From: Flavobacterium segetis
GTDB lineage: Bacteria; Bacteroidota; Bacteroidia; Flavobacteriales; Flavobacteriaceae
Direction: 5' to 3'
NCBI RefSeq assembly: GCF_900129575.1
Contig: NZ_FQWE01000009.1
Coordinates: forward strand, 1 to 64,000
Length of the DNA: 64,000 nucleotides
Of this stretch, positions 8,711 through 17,824 are shown one piece after another (position 1 is the stretch's first letter; every line of letters starts with the position of its first letter). Made by a program: the position numbers and the translations under genes. A model generated the notes under the pieces. It was not told where the DNA came from, ran no database searches, and saw nothing but the letters and a program-made list of their open reading frames with translations.

Positions 8711-9655
8711 TTAGCGTCCGAAACTAGCTCTTGCTCCACCTGACACAAATAAAGCAGCCATTCTGGATTTTTGACCATTTGAAAACATGTACATTCCTCG
8801 ATCATCAGTGTAATCCATATAATTCATTGTCATTTCTACTGGGTTTCCAGAACATAAACTTTGACTTGGATAAGCAGGTACTCCGTAATTTGGTTCATTA
8901 TGAGTTGGGGTATCAGATACTAAGTCGCTTCCACAATTTGCATCGCCCCATATATGGCGTAAATTCATCCAGTGACCCACTTCATGGGTTGCAGTTCGAC
9001 CTAAGTTAAAAGGTGCTGCTACTGATCCGGTAGTTCCAAAAGCATTATTGTCTATGACAACACCATCAGTAGATGATGCACCGCCCGGAAATTGTGCATA
9101 ACCTAAAATACCACCACCTAAATTACAAGCCCACATATTAAGAACTGTTGTAGCACTAGTAGGAGCAATTCCTGTAGCTGATTTTTTCATTGCATCATTT
9201 GTAGTCCAAGATTGTACTGTCGTTGCTCTTCTTACAACGTTTTGTAATACAAATGAAATACCGACATTAGCTTTTACTGATGAAAATAATTCAGGTACTG
9301 ATGAAAAATCAGTATTTTGTGCATTAAAATCTCTATTTAAAACATCAATTTGAGACTGAATTTGCGCTAATGATATGTTTTCGCTTGCAGTTCTATAAAG
9401 AACATTGACAACAACTGGAATTTGTACTTTACCATTAACTAAACGCCCCGATTTCATGGCTTTATTTGTAAAATTTTCAATATTATTCATTGTTAAGGCT
9501 AATTTGGGATCAGCTTTCATTTGAGCTTCTAATACATCACTTGATGCACAGCCGCGCTTTAATACAGAATTTGTTTCTGTATCAGATTGAATTGTGTCAT
9601 TTTGACAAGAGAATAATAACATAACTGCTGCTGCTGATAAAAAAATTTTCTTCAT
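8711..9655 (-). CDS. zinc metalloprotease, M43 (pappalysin/cytophagalysin) family, lipoprotein
   Basis: The 314-residue protein has a lipoprotein signal (VMLLFSC, C17), a propeptide-like region to about 75 and then a metzincin catalytic domain. The extended zinc motif HEVGHWMNLRH gives ligands H224, H228 and H234 with catalytic E225. The Met-turn sequence MNYMDY is at 277-282. Cysteines near 177, 241 and 268 could pair, as in pappalysin-type enzymes. No C-terminal sorting domain of the type IX secretion system is present; the protein ends soon after the catalytic domain, so lipid anchoring is the likelier fate. It is a single gene with its own terminator. Confidence 0.9.
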   Translation of the reverse strand: MKKIFLSAAAVMLLFSCQNDTIQSDTETNSVLKRGCASSDVLEAQMKADPKLALTMNNIENFTNKAMKSGRLVNGKVQIPVVVNVLYRTASENISLAQIQSQIDVLNRDFNAQNTDFSSVPELFSSVKANVGISFVLQNVVRRATTVQSWTTNDAMKKSATGIAPTSATTVLNMWACNLGGGILGYAQFPGGASSTDGVVIDNNAFGTTGSVAAPFNLGRTATHEVGHWMNLRHIWGDANCGSDLVSDTPTHNEPNYGVPAYPSQSLCSGNPVEMTMNYMDYTDDRGMYMFSNGQKSRMAALFVSGGARASFGR

Positions 9656-10217
9656 AATAAAATGTTATAAATTAATAGATTTGGGTTAATTATTAACAAT
9701 TTTATAACATTTTCTATAATAATCAATACTAATAATTTTTTTTATTTTTAATTTTTGAAAAAAACAGTGTTACATGACTTCTAGTAATAAATTATTTTTT
9801 TTAAGTGAAAAAAATCTTATAGAAATTTATTTATTTTGTTTTATTTCAAGATTTTATTAAAATGCCGATAGTCTATTTATCTGCGAGATATTATCTTTAA
9901 TCTAAACACTTGTATTATCAAGAAAGACTAATTTATAGTTAATAGTATACACACAAATTGTTAGCACAATCTATTATAATAATAGATTTTTTTACAATCT
10001 TGATTAATCATCAACTCTAAGACTAGAAAGTTGTATTACAAAGGAAGTAACTGTTCAAAAAATATTTGTGAATGGCAGTTGCTAAATTTGAAATATTCAA
10101 TAGTTAGATCAGATCTACTATATTTATGTTTACCTCTAATTTTAAAACATTTACAAATAAGATGTTATTAAAAAATTACATGTAGAGTAAACAATATAAT
10201 TAGTGAAGGAAATTTAT
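9656..10217. other. 562-bp AT-rich intergenic stretch, no gene seen
   Basis: It lies between the protease start and the DUF4159 stop on the minus strand. All frames are broken and I recognise no peptide, RNA or repeat. It should hold the protease promoter, but I could not find a convincing TAnnTTTG box close to its start. Confidence 0.5.
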
Positions 10218-10856
10218 TTAATTGTTAAAAATGTAACTAATGATATTTGCACCCATTTTCAAAGCTTTATCGCGTACTTCTTTTGGATCATTATTTACTT
10301 CAGCATCTTCCCAACCATCTCCTAGATCGCACTCATAAGTGTATAGTAATACTAATTTATTTTCTAAGAATATCCCAAATGCTTGTGGACGTTTGCCATC
10401 ATGCTCGTGAATTTTTGGTAATCCGTTCGGAAATGCATTTGGCTTTTGGAAAATTACGTGTGAAGCTGGAATTTCAAGTAAATTATTGTTTGGAAAAATT
10501 TTTTTAATTTCTTTTCGAATATATTCGTTCATCCCGTAATTATCATCAATATGCAGAAATCCTCCAGCCCGAAGATAATTTTGTAAATTGCTTATATCAG
10601 CAGCGTTAAAAACTACGTTTCCGTGACCTGTCATGTGTGCAAATGGGTAGGAAAGTAAATCAGGACTGCTCGGTTCCACGGTTGCAGGTTTGGAATTTAT
10701 ACGAGTATTAATTGTTGCGTTGCAATATTTTATCAAGTTGGGTAACGAGGTTGGATTCGCATACCAATCACCGCCGCCGCTGTATTTTAATAACGCTATT
10801 TCCTGTGAAAATGAAGTTATTGAAAATAATAGCAGGAGATAAAATATATTTTTCAT
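10218..10856 (-). CDS. DUF4159 domain-containing protein
   Basis: The 212-residue protein starts with a signal peptide (MKNIFYLLLLFSITSFSQ) followed almost directly by a DUF4159 domain. ALLKYSGGGDWYANPTSLPN opens it, MTGHGNVVF lies near 95-103, and the GGFLHIDDNYG motif follows at about 117-127. The domain looks like a glutamine-amidotransferase-type flavodoxin-like fold, but I see no evidence of catalysis. Secretion suggests a periplasmic role. It follows rsmE by 13 bases in a tsaD-rsmE-DUF4159 minus-strand run, an arrangement I recall from other flavobacteria. Function unknown. Confidence 0.85.
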   Translation of the reverse strand: MKNIFYLLLLFSITSFSQEIALLKYSGGGDWYANPTSLPNLIKYCNATINTRINSKPATVEPSSPDLLSYPFAHMTGHGNVVFNAADISNLQNYLRAGGFLHIDDNYGMNEYIRKEIKKIFPNNNLLEIPASHVIFQKPNAFPNGLPKIHEHDGKRPQAFGIFLENKLVLLYTYECDLGDGWEDAEVNNDPKEVRDKALKMGANIISYIFNN

Positions 10857-10869
10857 ATCTTAAATATTT

Positions 10870-11577
10870 TTAAAGTTCATTAATAAAAACAACACTGTGA
10901 CAAGCAACAATTGCCGCAGTTTCAGTTCGTAATCTTGTTTTACCCAAGGTAATAGGAATAAATTTATAAGCTAGTGCTAAAGCGATTTCTTTTTGAGAAA
11001 AGTCTCCTTCAGGTCCTATCATTATGGTTAAATTTTGATTCGGTTTTAAAATTGACTTTAAAGTTTTCTTGTCAGTTTCTTCGCAATGTGCAATTAATTT
11101 TACATTATCGTTGACAATATTAATAAATTCTTTAAAAGTAATAGCGGGATTTAGTTTTGGGAGAAACATTTGATTAGATTGTTTCATAGCAGCCAAAACA
11201 ATTTTGTCAAAACGATCGTTGTTAATTATTTTTCTTTCAGAATGATCACATATAATTGGTGTTATTTCTTGGACGCCTATTTCTATTGCTTTTTCTAAAA
11301 ACCATTCGTAACGATCATTCATTTTTGTAGGTGCAACAGCAAGATGCAATCTAAATTTTGAAGGAATTGCTTTCTCAAATGAAAGTATTTTAACAGCGCA
11401 TTTGCTGTCGGAAGCCAGCGTAATCTCTGTTTTAAATAAAAATCCGAGACCATTTGTAACATATAAAATATCAGAATCTTTTTTTCGCAAAACCTTAATG
11501 ATATGTTTACTTTCTTCTTTGTCAAAAGTAAAATTTTCAGTTGTTTCTTTAATATGGGGATTGTAAAATAATTGCAT
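10870..11577 (-). CDS. rsmE: 16S rRNA (uracil-1498-N3)-methyltransferase RsmE
   Basis: RsmE methylates U1498 of 16S rRNA with SAM. The 235-residue protein has the N-terminal PUA-like part (HIIKVLRKK near 25-33) and a SPOUT methyltransferase domain with the knot motifs IGPEGDFS at 187-194 and LGKTRLRTETA at 211-221, both hallmarks of the family. The length is normal. The start lies 3 bases after the tsaD stop, so the two are translationally close and co-transcribed. Confidence 0.95.
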   Translation of the reverse strand: MQLFYNPHIKETTENFTFDKEESKHIIKVLRKKDSDILYVTNGLGFLFKTEITLASDSKCAVKILSFEKAIPSKFRLHLAVAPTKMNDRYEWFLEKAIEIGVQEITPIICDHSERKIINNDRFDKIVLAAMKQSNQMFLPKLNPAITFKEFINIVNDNVKLIAHCEETDKKTLKSILKPNQNLTIMIGPEGDFSQKEIALALAYKFIPITLGKTRLRTETAAIVACHSVVFINEL

Positions 11578-11580
11578 AAT

Positions 11581-12603
11581 TTATAGTTGTATTCTTGCTC
11601 TAGAAACCACAGCTGAAGTTTCAAATGTTCGTGTTAAAAATTTTTGATAGCCCACAATTCCTATCATTGCGGCATTATCGGTAGTGTATTCAAATTTTGG
11701 AATAAAAGTCTTCCATCCATATCTATTTTCTGCTGTTTTTAGTGTATTTCGTATTCCTGAATTAGCAGAAACACCGCCACCAATGGCAATTTGCGTAATT
11801 CCAGTTTCCTTAACGGCTAACTTTAATTTGTCCATCAAAATTTCAATTATAGTGTACTGTATGGAAGCACAAATGTCATTTAGGTTTTCATCTACAAACG
11901 CGGGATTTTCTAATTTTTTCTTTTGAATAAAATATAAAATTGCTGTCTTTAATCCTGAAAAACTAAAATTTAATCCAGGAACTTTTGGTTTTGTAAATGT
12001 AAAAGCTTTTGGGTTTCCTAATTGTGCATATTTATCAATTAGTGGTCCACCAGGATAAGGCAGTCCTAAAATTTTTGCGCTTTTGTCGAAAGCTTCACCA
12101 ACTGCGTCATCGGTAGTTTCACCAATTACAGTCATATCAAAAAAATCAGTTACTTTAATAATTTGCGTGTGTCCGCCACTGATAGTCAATGCTAAAAAAG
12201 GGAAAGTTGGTTTTTCATAACCATCTTCGGTAATAAAATGCGCTAAAACATGAGCCTGCATATGATTGACCGCGATGAGTGGAATTCCAAGTGCTAATGC
12301 CAATGATTTAGCAAACGAACTTCCTACCAAAAGTGATCCCATCAATCCAGGACCTTGCGTAAAGGCTATTGCTGATAATTGCTGTTTTTTTATGTTAGCA
12401 TTTTTGAGTGCGGCCGCAACTACGGGAACAATATTTTGCTGGTGTGCACGCGATGCAAGTTCTGGAACAACGCCGCCATATTGTGTATGAATTAGCTGGT
12501 TTGCCACAACATTTGATAGTACTTTATCGTTTTGTAAAACCGCCGCTGCGGTATCATCACAAGAACTTTCAATAGCAAGAATAAAAACCTCAGGATTTTG
12601 CAT
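11581..12603 (-). CDS. tsaD: tRNA N6-adenosine threonylcarbamoyltransferase TsaD
   Basis: TsaD transfers threonylcarbamoyl to A37 of ANN-decoding tRNAs, working with TsaB, TsaE and TsaC elsewhere in the genome. The 340-residue ASKHA-fold protein shows IESSCDDT at 11-18, the metal-binding HMQAH at 114-118, LTISGGHTQII and the late GGVSANSG nucleotide motif. Length is normal. It is the first gene of a minus-strand run with rsmE and the DUF4159 gene, and divergent from the TamB-like gene. A TAnnTTTG box in the minus-strand sense (TAATTTTG, plus positions 12673-12680) lies about 70 bases before the ATG. Confidence 0.96.
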   Translation of the reverse strand: MQNPEVFILAIESSCDDTAAAVLQNDKVLSNVVANQLIHTQYGGVVPELASRAHQQNIVPVVAAALKNANIKKQQLSAIAFTQGPGLMGSLLVGSSFAKSLALALGIPLIAVNHMQAHVLAHFITEDGYEKPTFPFLALTISGGHTQIIKVTDFFDMTVIGETTDDAVGEAFDKSAKILGLPYPGGPLIDKYAQLGNPKAFTFTKPKVPGLNFSFSGLKTAILYFIQKKKLENPAFVDENLNDICASIQYTIIEILMDKLKLAVKETGITQIAIGGGVSANSGIRNTLKTAENRYGWKTFIPKFEYTTDNAAMIGIVGYQKFLTRTFETSAVVSRARIQL

Positions 12604-12801
12604 AAAAAGGCACTAATTTTGAATTACTTTTGACAGGTCTTAATTTTATAAAAGTTTATCCTTGCCAAAGGGCAAAATTAGAGAATTTTTATCAAAGGCT
12701 TTCTGTTTCAGTAGGCAAAATGAAACATTAGAAAATTTAAATAAAAAAAAGGTATCAAAAAATTTATTAAAATAGTATTTCGTTCCTTCATTGGCATTAT
12801 T

Positions 12802-15800
12802 TTGCTTTTGTTAGTTCTTGCTATCGCACTTACTTTACCTATTGTTCAAACTAAAATTGCTCAATATTTTACAAATAGTATTAATAAAGATTTTGGTACA
12901 AACATTAAAATTGAAGGTGTAGCAATATCTGTATTTGGGGGAGTTAAGTTTAAAAACGTGCTTATTAGAGACCATAAAAAGGATACGTTAATATACTCGC
13001 AACGAATAGCAACCACGATATTAGAGGGAAAAAAATTATTAGATGGAGATTTAATTTTTGATGGATTGGATTTACATGGACTTCTTTTTAATTTGAAAAC
13101 GTATAAAAACGAGAAAGTAAGTAATTTAGATAAATTCATTAATGCTTTTGAAACTGGTAAACCTTCAACACGTAAGTTTTTGCTTAAAGCAAATAAATTA
13201 CAAATTCACAATGGTCACTTTATTTTAACGGATGAGAATCGTGCTAATCCCAAAGAGGTCGATTTTACTAAAATAAACGCCTCAGTTACTGATTTTTTAA
13301 TTTATGGTCCTGATGTAACTACTAAAATTAACAAGATGTCATTTCAAGATTTTAGAGGTCTTTATGTGAAAAATCTCAGTTCTAAATTTTCTTATTCAAA
13401 AAAAAGTATCAAACTTCAAAGTTTAGATTTATTAACTAAAGAGTCAGTTTTAAATGGAGATGTAGTGCTTAGCTACAAGATTGAGGATTTTGCTAATTTC
13501 AATGATAAAGTGCGCTTTGATATTAAATTAAAAACTTCGTCAATAGCTTCAAATGATATTAGGAACTTTTACAAAGAAATAGGGAAAAACCAAAATTTCA
13601 ATCTAAAATCCATTATTACTGGAACTTTAAATAACCTAAAATTTAGAAATTTAAAGTTAATTGATGATCGTAAAACACAAATAATAGGAGATATAAGTTT
13701 TAAAAATTTATTTGCTAAAAATGGACAACAGTTTTCTATGTATGCTAAATTCGGTAAACTAACTTCTACCTACGACGATTTAGTAGTAATTTTGCCTAAT
13801 ATTTTAGGAAATAAACTACCAACGGCATTAAAAAAATTAGGAAGATTTAATGCTTCTGGTATAGCGAGCGTCTCAACTAAATCCGTCGAAGCCGATATCT
13901 CAATAGCGACAGCATTAGGAAAGGTAGTTTCCAATTTAGCCATTCAGAATATTGACAATATAGATAAAGCTTCTTATATAGGAAAAGTGGTTCTAGAAAA
14001 TTTTGATATAGGTACATTATTAGAGCAAAATGATTTGGGCATGGTAACTTTAAATATGGATGTTGATGGGAAAGGATTTAAACAAAAATATTTAGATACG
14101 GCTATCAAAGGTGACATTACAAGCATTGATTTTAAAAAATATACATACACAAATATAGTTGTTGATGGGACATTAAAAAGTCCAAAATATACAGGTCAAA
14201 TATCTGTGGATGACCCAAATTTAACTATGAAATTTAACGGTTTACTAGATTTAAGTAATAAAGATAGCCGTTATGATTTTCATATTGATGTTGAAAATGC
14301 TGATTTAAGTAAACTAAAATTAGTAAAAGATTCGGTTTCTATTTTTAAGGGTGACGTTGTGGTTCAAGCATCAGGAAATAACATAGAGAATTTTCAAGGT
14401 AATGTTTTTATAAATCGAACCTCGTATCAAAATGCTAAAGACACCTATAACTTTGATGACTTTACAATAAATTCTGTTTTTAACCAAGATCGAGTTCGCA
14501 CTATTACAGTAAACTCTCCTGATATTGTACAAGGAGAAATAATAGGTAAGTATGAGTTCAATCAACTCGAAAACTTAGTAAAAAATTCGCTGGGCAGTTT
14601 GTATACAAATTTTAAAGCGCACAAAGTTAAAAAAGGACAATTTTTAAAATTTAATTTTTCAGTATATAATAAAATTATAGAAATATTTTTTCCTGAAATT
14701 TCGATTGCTCCAAATACAGTTGTCAAAGGCAATATGAGTTCAGATAACCAAGAATTTAAACTCAATTTCAATTCGCCTCAAATTATTGCATCGGCAAATA
14801 CTTTTGACAATATTAAAGTTTCAATAGATAATAAAAATCCATTGTACAACGCATACATTGAACTAGATAGTATAAAAACTAAATATTATAAAATACGTGA
14901 TTTTAGTTTGATCAACGTGACTATGAAAGACACTTTGTATTTTAGATCGGAGTTTAAAGGAGGCGATAACGCTGAGGATTATTATAATCTCAATTTATAT
15001 CATACCATAAATAAAGATAATAATAATGTGGTAGGAATAAGTAAATCAGAACTAAAGTTTAAAGATTATCTATGGTTTTTAAATGAAGATGAAGAGCCGG
15101 ATAACCAAATTGTTTTTGATAAATCCTTTAACAACTTTAGTATCGATAATATAATATTGTCGCATGAAAATCAAGCCATTTCTTTAGCTGGTACTTTTAA
15201 AGGATCTGATTATAAAGATTTAAAATTAGATTTTAAAGATGTCGATTTAAACCAAATTACGCCGATAAACAAAAAGTTTGTATTTGACGGAAATATAAAT
15301 GGTGGAGTTAGCTTTAAGCAAGATAAAGATGTTTATCAGCCAACTGCTTCAATTGTGGTTGATAATTTGAGTATTAATAAAACTGAATTAGGTGTGCTAG
15401 GTTTTGACATTGAAGGCGATCAAAACCTACAAAAATTTACAATCAATTCTAATTTAGAAAATAAAGATGTCGAATCCTTCAACGCATCTGGTAATTTTGA
15501 AATAGTAAATAAGGAAACGATTTTAGATCTAAGTGTGAAATTTGATGGCTTTAATGTTGCGACGCTAAACTCCCTGGGAGGTGATGTTTTATCAAATATT
15601 AGAGGTTCTATTTCTGGAAATGCTATTGTTGAAGGGAATGTTAAAAAACCAAATATAAACGGTCGTTTATTTCTTGATAATGCAGGAATTACAATACCGT
15701 ATCTAAATGTTGATTATGGATTAAGTGATAACACAATCATTGATCTTACTGATGAGCGATTTCTTTTTAGAAATAATACTTTAACTGACACAAAATATAA

Positions 15801-17241
15801 AACCAAAGGAAATCTAAACGGTTTTATTGAACACAATAATTTTGCAGACTGGAAATTAGATTTACAAATAAGTTCGAAAAGATTACTGGCATTGGATACC
15901 AAAGATAAAGAGGATGCAGCTTATTATGGTACAGCTTTTATTGATGGTATAGCTACTATTAAAGGACCAACAAACGCTCTTTTTATAAAAGTTGCTGCTA
16001 AATCAGAAAAAGGGACAGAAGTTAAAATACCTATAAACAATGCTGAAAGTGTTAGCGATAACATATTTCTACATTTTGTCACAGAGAAAGAAAAATACAA
16101 TCTCGCAAATGGTATTGTAGACAACACTAGAAATTACAATGGACTCGAATTAGAATTTGATTTTGATATAACGCCAGACGCTGAAGTAGAAGTTATTTTA
16201 GATCGAAATACAGGACATGGAATGAAAGGAAAAGGATTTGGATCTTTACTATTTAAAATTAATACGTTAGGAAAATTCAACATGTGGGGCGATTTCCAAG
16301 CTTATGAAGGAACTTATAATTTTAAATATGGAGGTTTAATTGATAAGAAATTTGAAGTGAAAAAAGGTGGCTCAATTACTTGGGAAGGGAATCCAATGAA
16401 AGCTTTATTAAACTTAGAAGCGGTATATAAAACCTCGGCAAATCCAGCAGTATTATTGCAAAATTCATCTTTTAACACTAAAGTTCCAGTGGAAGTAATT
16501 ATCGGAGTTCGTGGTGATTTAACGAGCCCTGAACCTGATTTTAATATCGAATTCCCTACGGTTAGCTCTGTTTTAAAATCAGAGATTCAGTATAAATTAA
16601 ATGATAAAGATATTAGACAAACACAAGCATTGTATCTACTTTCATCCGGAGGATTTTTAAGTGCAGAGGGTATAAGTCAATCTGATTTATCAGGAAGTTT
16701 ATTTGAAACTGCATCCAGTATTTTAGGTGGAATTATTCAAACCGATGATGATAAATTTAAAGTTGGCTTAAATTTTATTGGAGCTGATAGAAGAATTGGT
16801 AGAGAAACAGATGGTCGATTTGTTGCTACTATATCGTCAAAAATAAACGATCGAGTTACTATTAATGGAAAATTAGGAGTACCGTTTGGGGGAATAAATG
16901 AATCAGCTATTGTAGGAGACGTAGAAGTGCTTTTCCGAGTAAACGAAGATGGGACTCTTAATTTAAGACTCTTTAATAAAGAAAATGACATTAATTACGT
17001 TGGTCAAGGAATAGGTTATACTCAAGGCTTAGGAGTTTCTTATGAAGTTGATTTTGATACTTTTAAGGAATTTGTTAATAAAATATTCAAAAATTTGAAG
17101 TTTGACAAAGTTTCTACAGCAACCGCAGAAGATCAAGATTCTAACTTATCTCCGGAATATATAAAATTCCAAAGATCTAAAAAACCAGCCACTGAAAAAG
17201 TTAAAACTAATCAAGAAGGTTTAATCCCTGAGGAATACTAA
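12802..17241 (+). CDS. tamB: TamB-like translocation/assembly module protein (DUF490), very large
   Basis: The product of about 1480 residues has an N-terminal membrane anchor, then a very long region of repetitive beta-strand sequence (about 20-1270). The C-terminal TamB domain includes ITWEGNPMKALLNLEAVY and FETASSILGGIIQ. TamB-like proteins span the periplasm as a hydrophobic groove and serve lipid transport or outer membrane protein assembly. The start is a problem. The frame is open from 12745, and the residues coded there (KKGIKKFIKIVFRSFIGII) form the expected basic, membrane-entering N-terminus, yet they contain no ATG, GTG or TTG. The first standard start is the TTG at 12802, which would begin inside the anchor. 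An ATT or ATC start upstream is possible. The gene stands alone, divergent from tsaD. Confidence 0.9.
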   Translation: MLLLVLAIALTLPIVQTKIAQYFTNSINKDFGTNIKIEGVAISVFGGVKFKNVLIRDHKKDTLIYSQRIATTILEGKKLLDGDLIFDGLDLHGLLFNLKTYKNEKVSNLDKFINAFETGKPSTRKFLLKANKLQIHNGHFILTDENRANPKEVDFTKINASVTDFLIYGPDVTTKINKMSFQDFRGLYVKNLSSKFSYSKKSIKLQSLDLLTKESVLNGDVVLSYKIEDFANFNDKVRFDIKLKTSSIASNDIRNFYKEIGKNQNFNLKSIITGTLNNLKFRNLKLIDDRKTQIIGDISFKNLFAKNGQQFSMYAKFGKLTSTYDDLVVILPNILGNKLPTALKKLGRFNASGIASVSTKSVEADISIATALGKVVSNLAIQNIDNIDKASYIGKVVLENFDIGTLLEQNDLGMVTLNMDVDGKGFKQKYLDTAIKGDITSIDFKKYTYTNIVVDGTLKSPKYTGQISVDDPNLTMKFNGLLDLSNKDSRYDFHIDVENADLSKLKLVKDSVSIFKGDVVVQASGNNIENFQGNVFINRTSYQNAKDTYNFDDFTINSVFNQDRVRTITVNSPDIVQGEIIGKYEFNQLENLVKNSLGSLYTNFKAHKVKKGQFLKFNFSVYNKIIEIFFPEISIAPNTVVKGNMSSDNQEFKLNFNSPQIIASANTFDNIKVSIDNKNPLYNAYIELDSIKTKYYKIRDFSLINVTMKDTLYFRSEFKGGDNAEDYYNLNLYHTINKDNNNVVGISKSELKFKDYLWFLNEDEEPDNQIVFDKSFNNFSIDNIILSHENQAISLAGTFKGSDYKDLKLDFKDVDLNQITPINKKFVFDGNINGGVSFKQDKDVYQPTASIVVDNLSINKTELGVLGFDIEGDQNLQKFTINSNLENKDVESFNASGNFEIVNKETILDLSVKFDGFNVATLNSLGGDVLSNIRGSISGNAIVEGNVKKPNINGRLFLDNAGITIPYLNVDYGLSDNTIIDLTDERFLFRNNTLTDTKYKTKGNLNGFIEHNNFADWKLDLQISSKRLLALDTKDKEDAAYYGTAFIDGIATIKGPTNALFIKVAAKSEKGTEVKIPINNAESVSDNIFLHFVTEKEKYNLANGIVDNTRNYNGLELEFDFDITPDAEVEVILDRNTGHGMKGKGFGSLLFKINTLGKFNMWGDFQAYEGTYNFKYGGLIDKKFEVKKGGSITWEGNPMKALLNLEAVYKTSANPAVLLQNSSFNTKVPVEVIIGVRGDLTSPEPDFNIEFPTVSSVLKSEIQYKLNDKDIRQTQALYLLSSGGFLSAEGISQSDLSGSLFETASSILGGIIQTDDDKFKVGLNFIGADRRIGRETDGRFVATISSKINDRVTINGKLGVPFGGINESAIVGDVEVLFRVNEDGTLNLRLFNKENDINYVGQGIGYTQGLGVSYEVDFDTFKEFVNKIFKNLKFDKVSTATAEDQDSNLSPEYIKFQRSKKPATEKVKTNQEGLIPEEY

Positions 17242-17246
17242 GTTAC

Positions 17247-17445
17247 TTTTATTTTACCCGTTGGGTATAATTATTCAAAAGGTCAGTTTTAGTGTTTTAG
17301 GTGGAGTAAAACGGAGTAAAAAATGTATCGAGAACCGTTTTTAATGAAATTTTTCTTGTTCTTGATACATTTTTCTATCGAAAAACACGCGAACTGACGA
17401 AAAATCACCATCAAAAACTAATTATACCCAACGGGTTTTTATTTT
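17247..17445. mobile_element. MITE-like fold-back element, 181 bp, with 18-bp terminal inverted repeats and a possible 9-bp target duplication
   Basis: The element runs 17256-17436. Its ends are a perfect 18-bp inverted repeat: ACCCGTTGGGTATAATTA at 17256-17273 and its complement at 17419-17436. Inside, the two arms keep pairing imperfectly: GGTCAGTT near 17280 with AACTGAC near 17390, and ATGTATCGAGAAC near 17321 with GTTCTTGATACAT near 17353. The whole could fold into one long hairpin. TTTTATTTT directly abuts both ends (17247-17255 and 17437-17445) as a possible 9-bp target duplication, though such AT-rich sequence can match by chance. There is no open frame inside. It lies just after the TamB-like gene, 14 bases past the stop. 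From memory, segments such as GTCAGTTCG and GTATCGAGAAC recur between genes in flavobacteria. Confidence 0.7.
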
Positions 17446-17824
17446 ATATACGTATACTTTTTAAATAGTGTTGCTTAACAAAACATAACGCTATTGTCGT
17501 TATCAATTTGCTAAACTGATAATATTATTCTGTTAGGGCTGAAGGTGTAAAATAAGGTTCAATCTTCTGATTTTCGTTTACTGAGATCATTTTTTACTAT
17601 TTATTATTTCGTGCAAAGTTTTATAATAATTATTGTTTCAATTCATTATTTTTAAACAATAATTTATTTTTTGTTACTTTTATTAAATAATATTCATTTT
17701 TTTTTAGATTTTAAAAAACTTATCAACGAAAACGTTTGAATTTAAAAAGCAACACCATTTTAATAAAATCACAGTCGTGAAAATGATTATTGTTTCCTAA
17801 ATTTACATTTTAATACTTTAAACA
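17446..17824. other. 379-bp AT-rich region before pfkA, no gene seen
   Basis: No open frame or recognisable RNA. It presumably contains the pfkA promoter. A TTG at about 17790-17792 and a TACTTTAA at about 17814 are spaced about right but lie so close to the ATG that they would leave almost no leader, so I do not call them. Confidence 0.4.

Noticed and set aside
17786..17824. pfkA promoter made of a TTG and TACTTTAA
   Set aside because: It would place the transcription start at the ATG itself with no room for a leader; leaderless translation is possible but unsupported.
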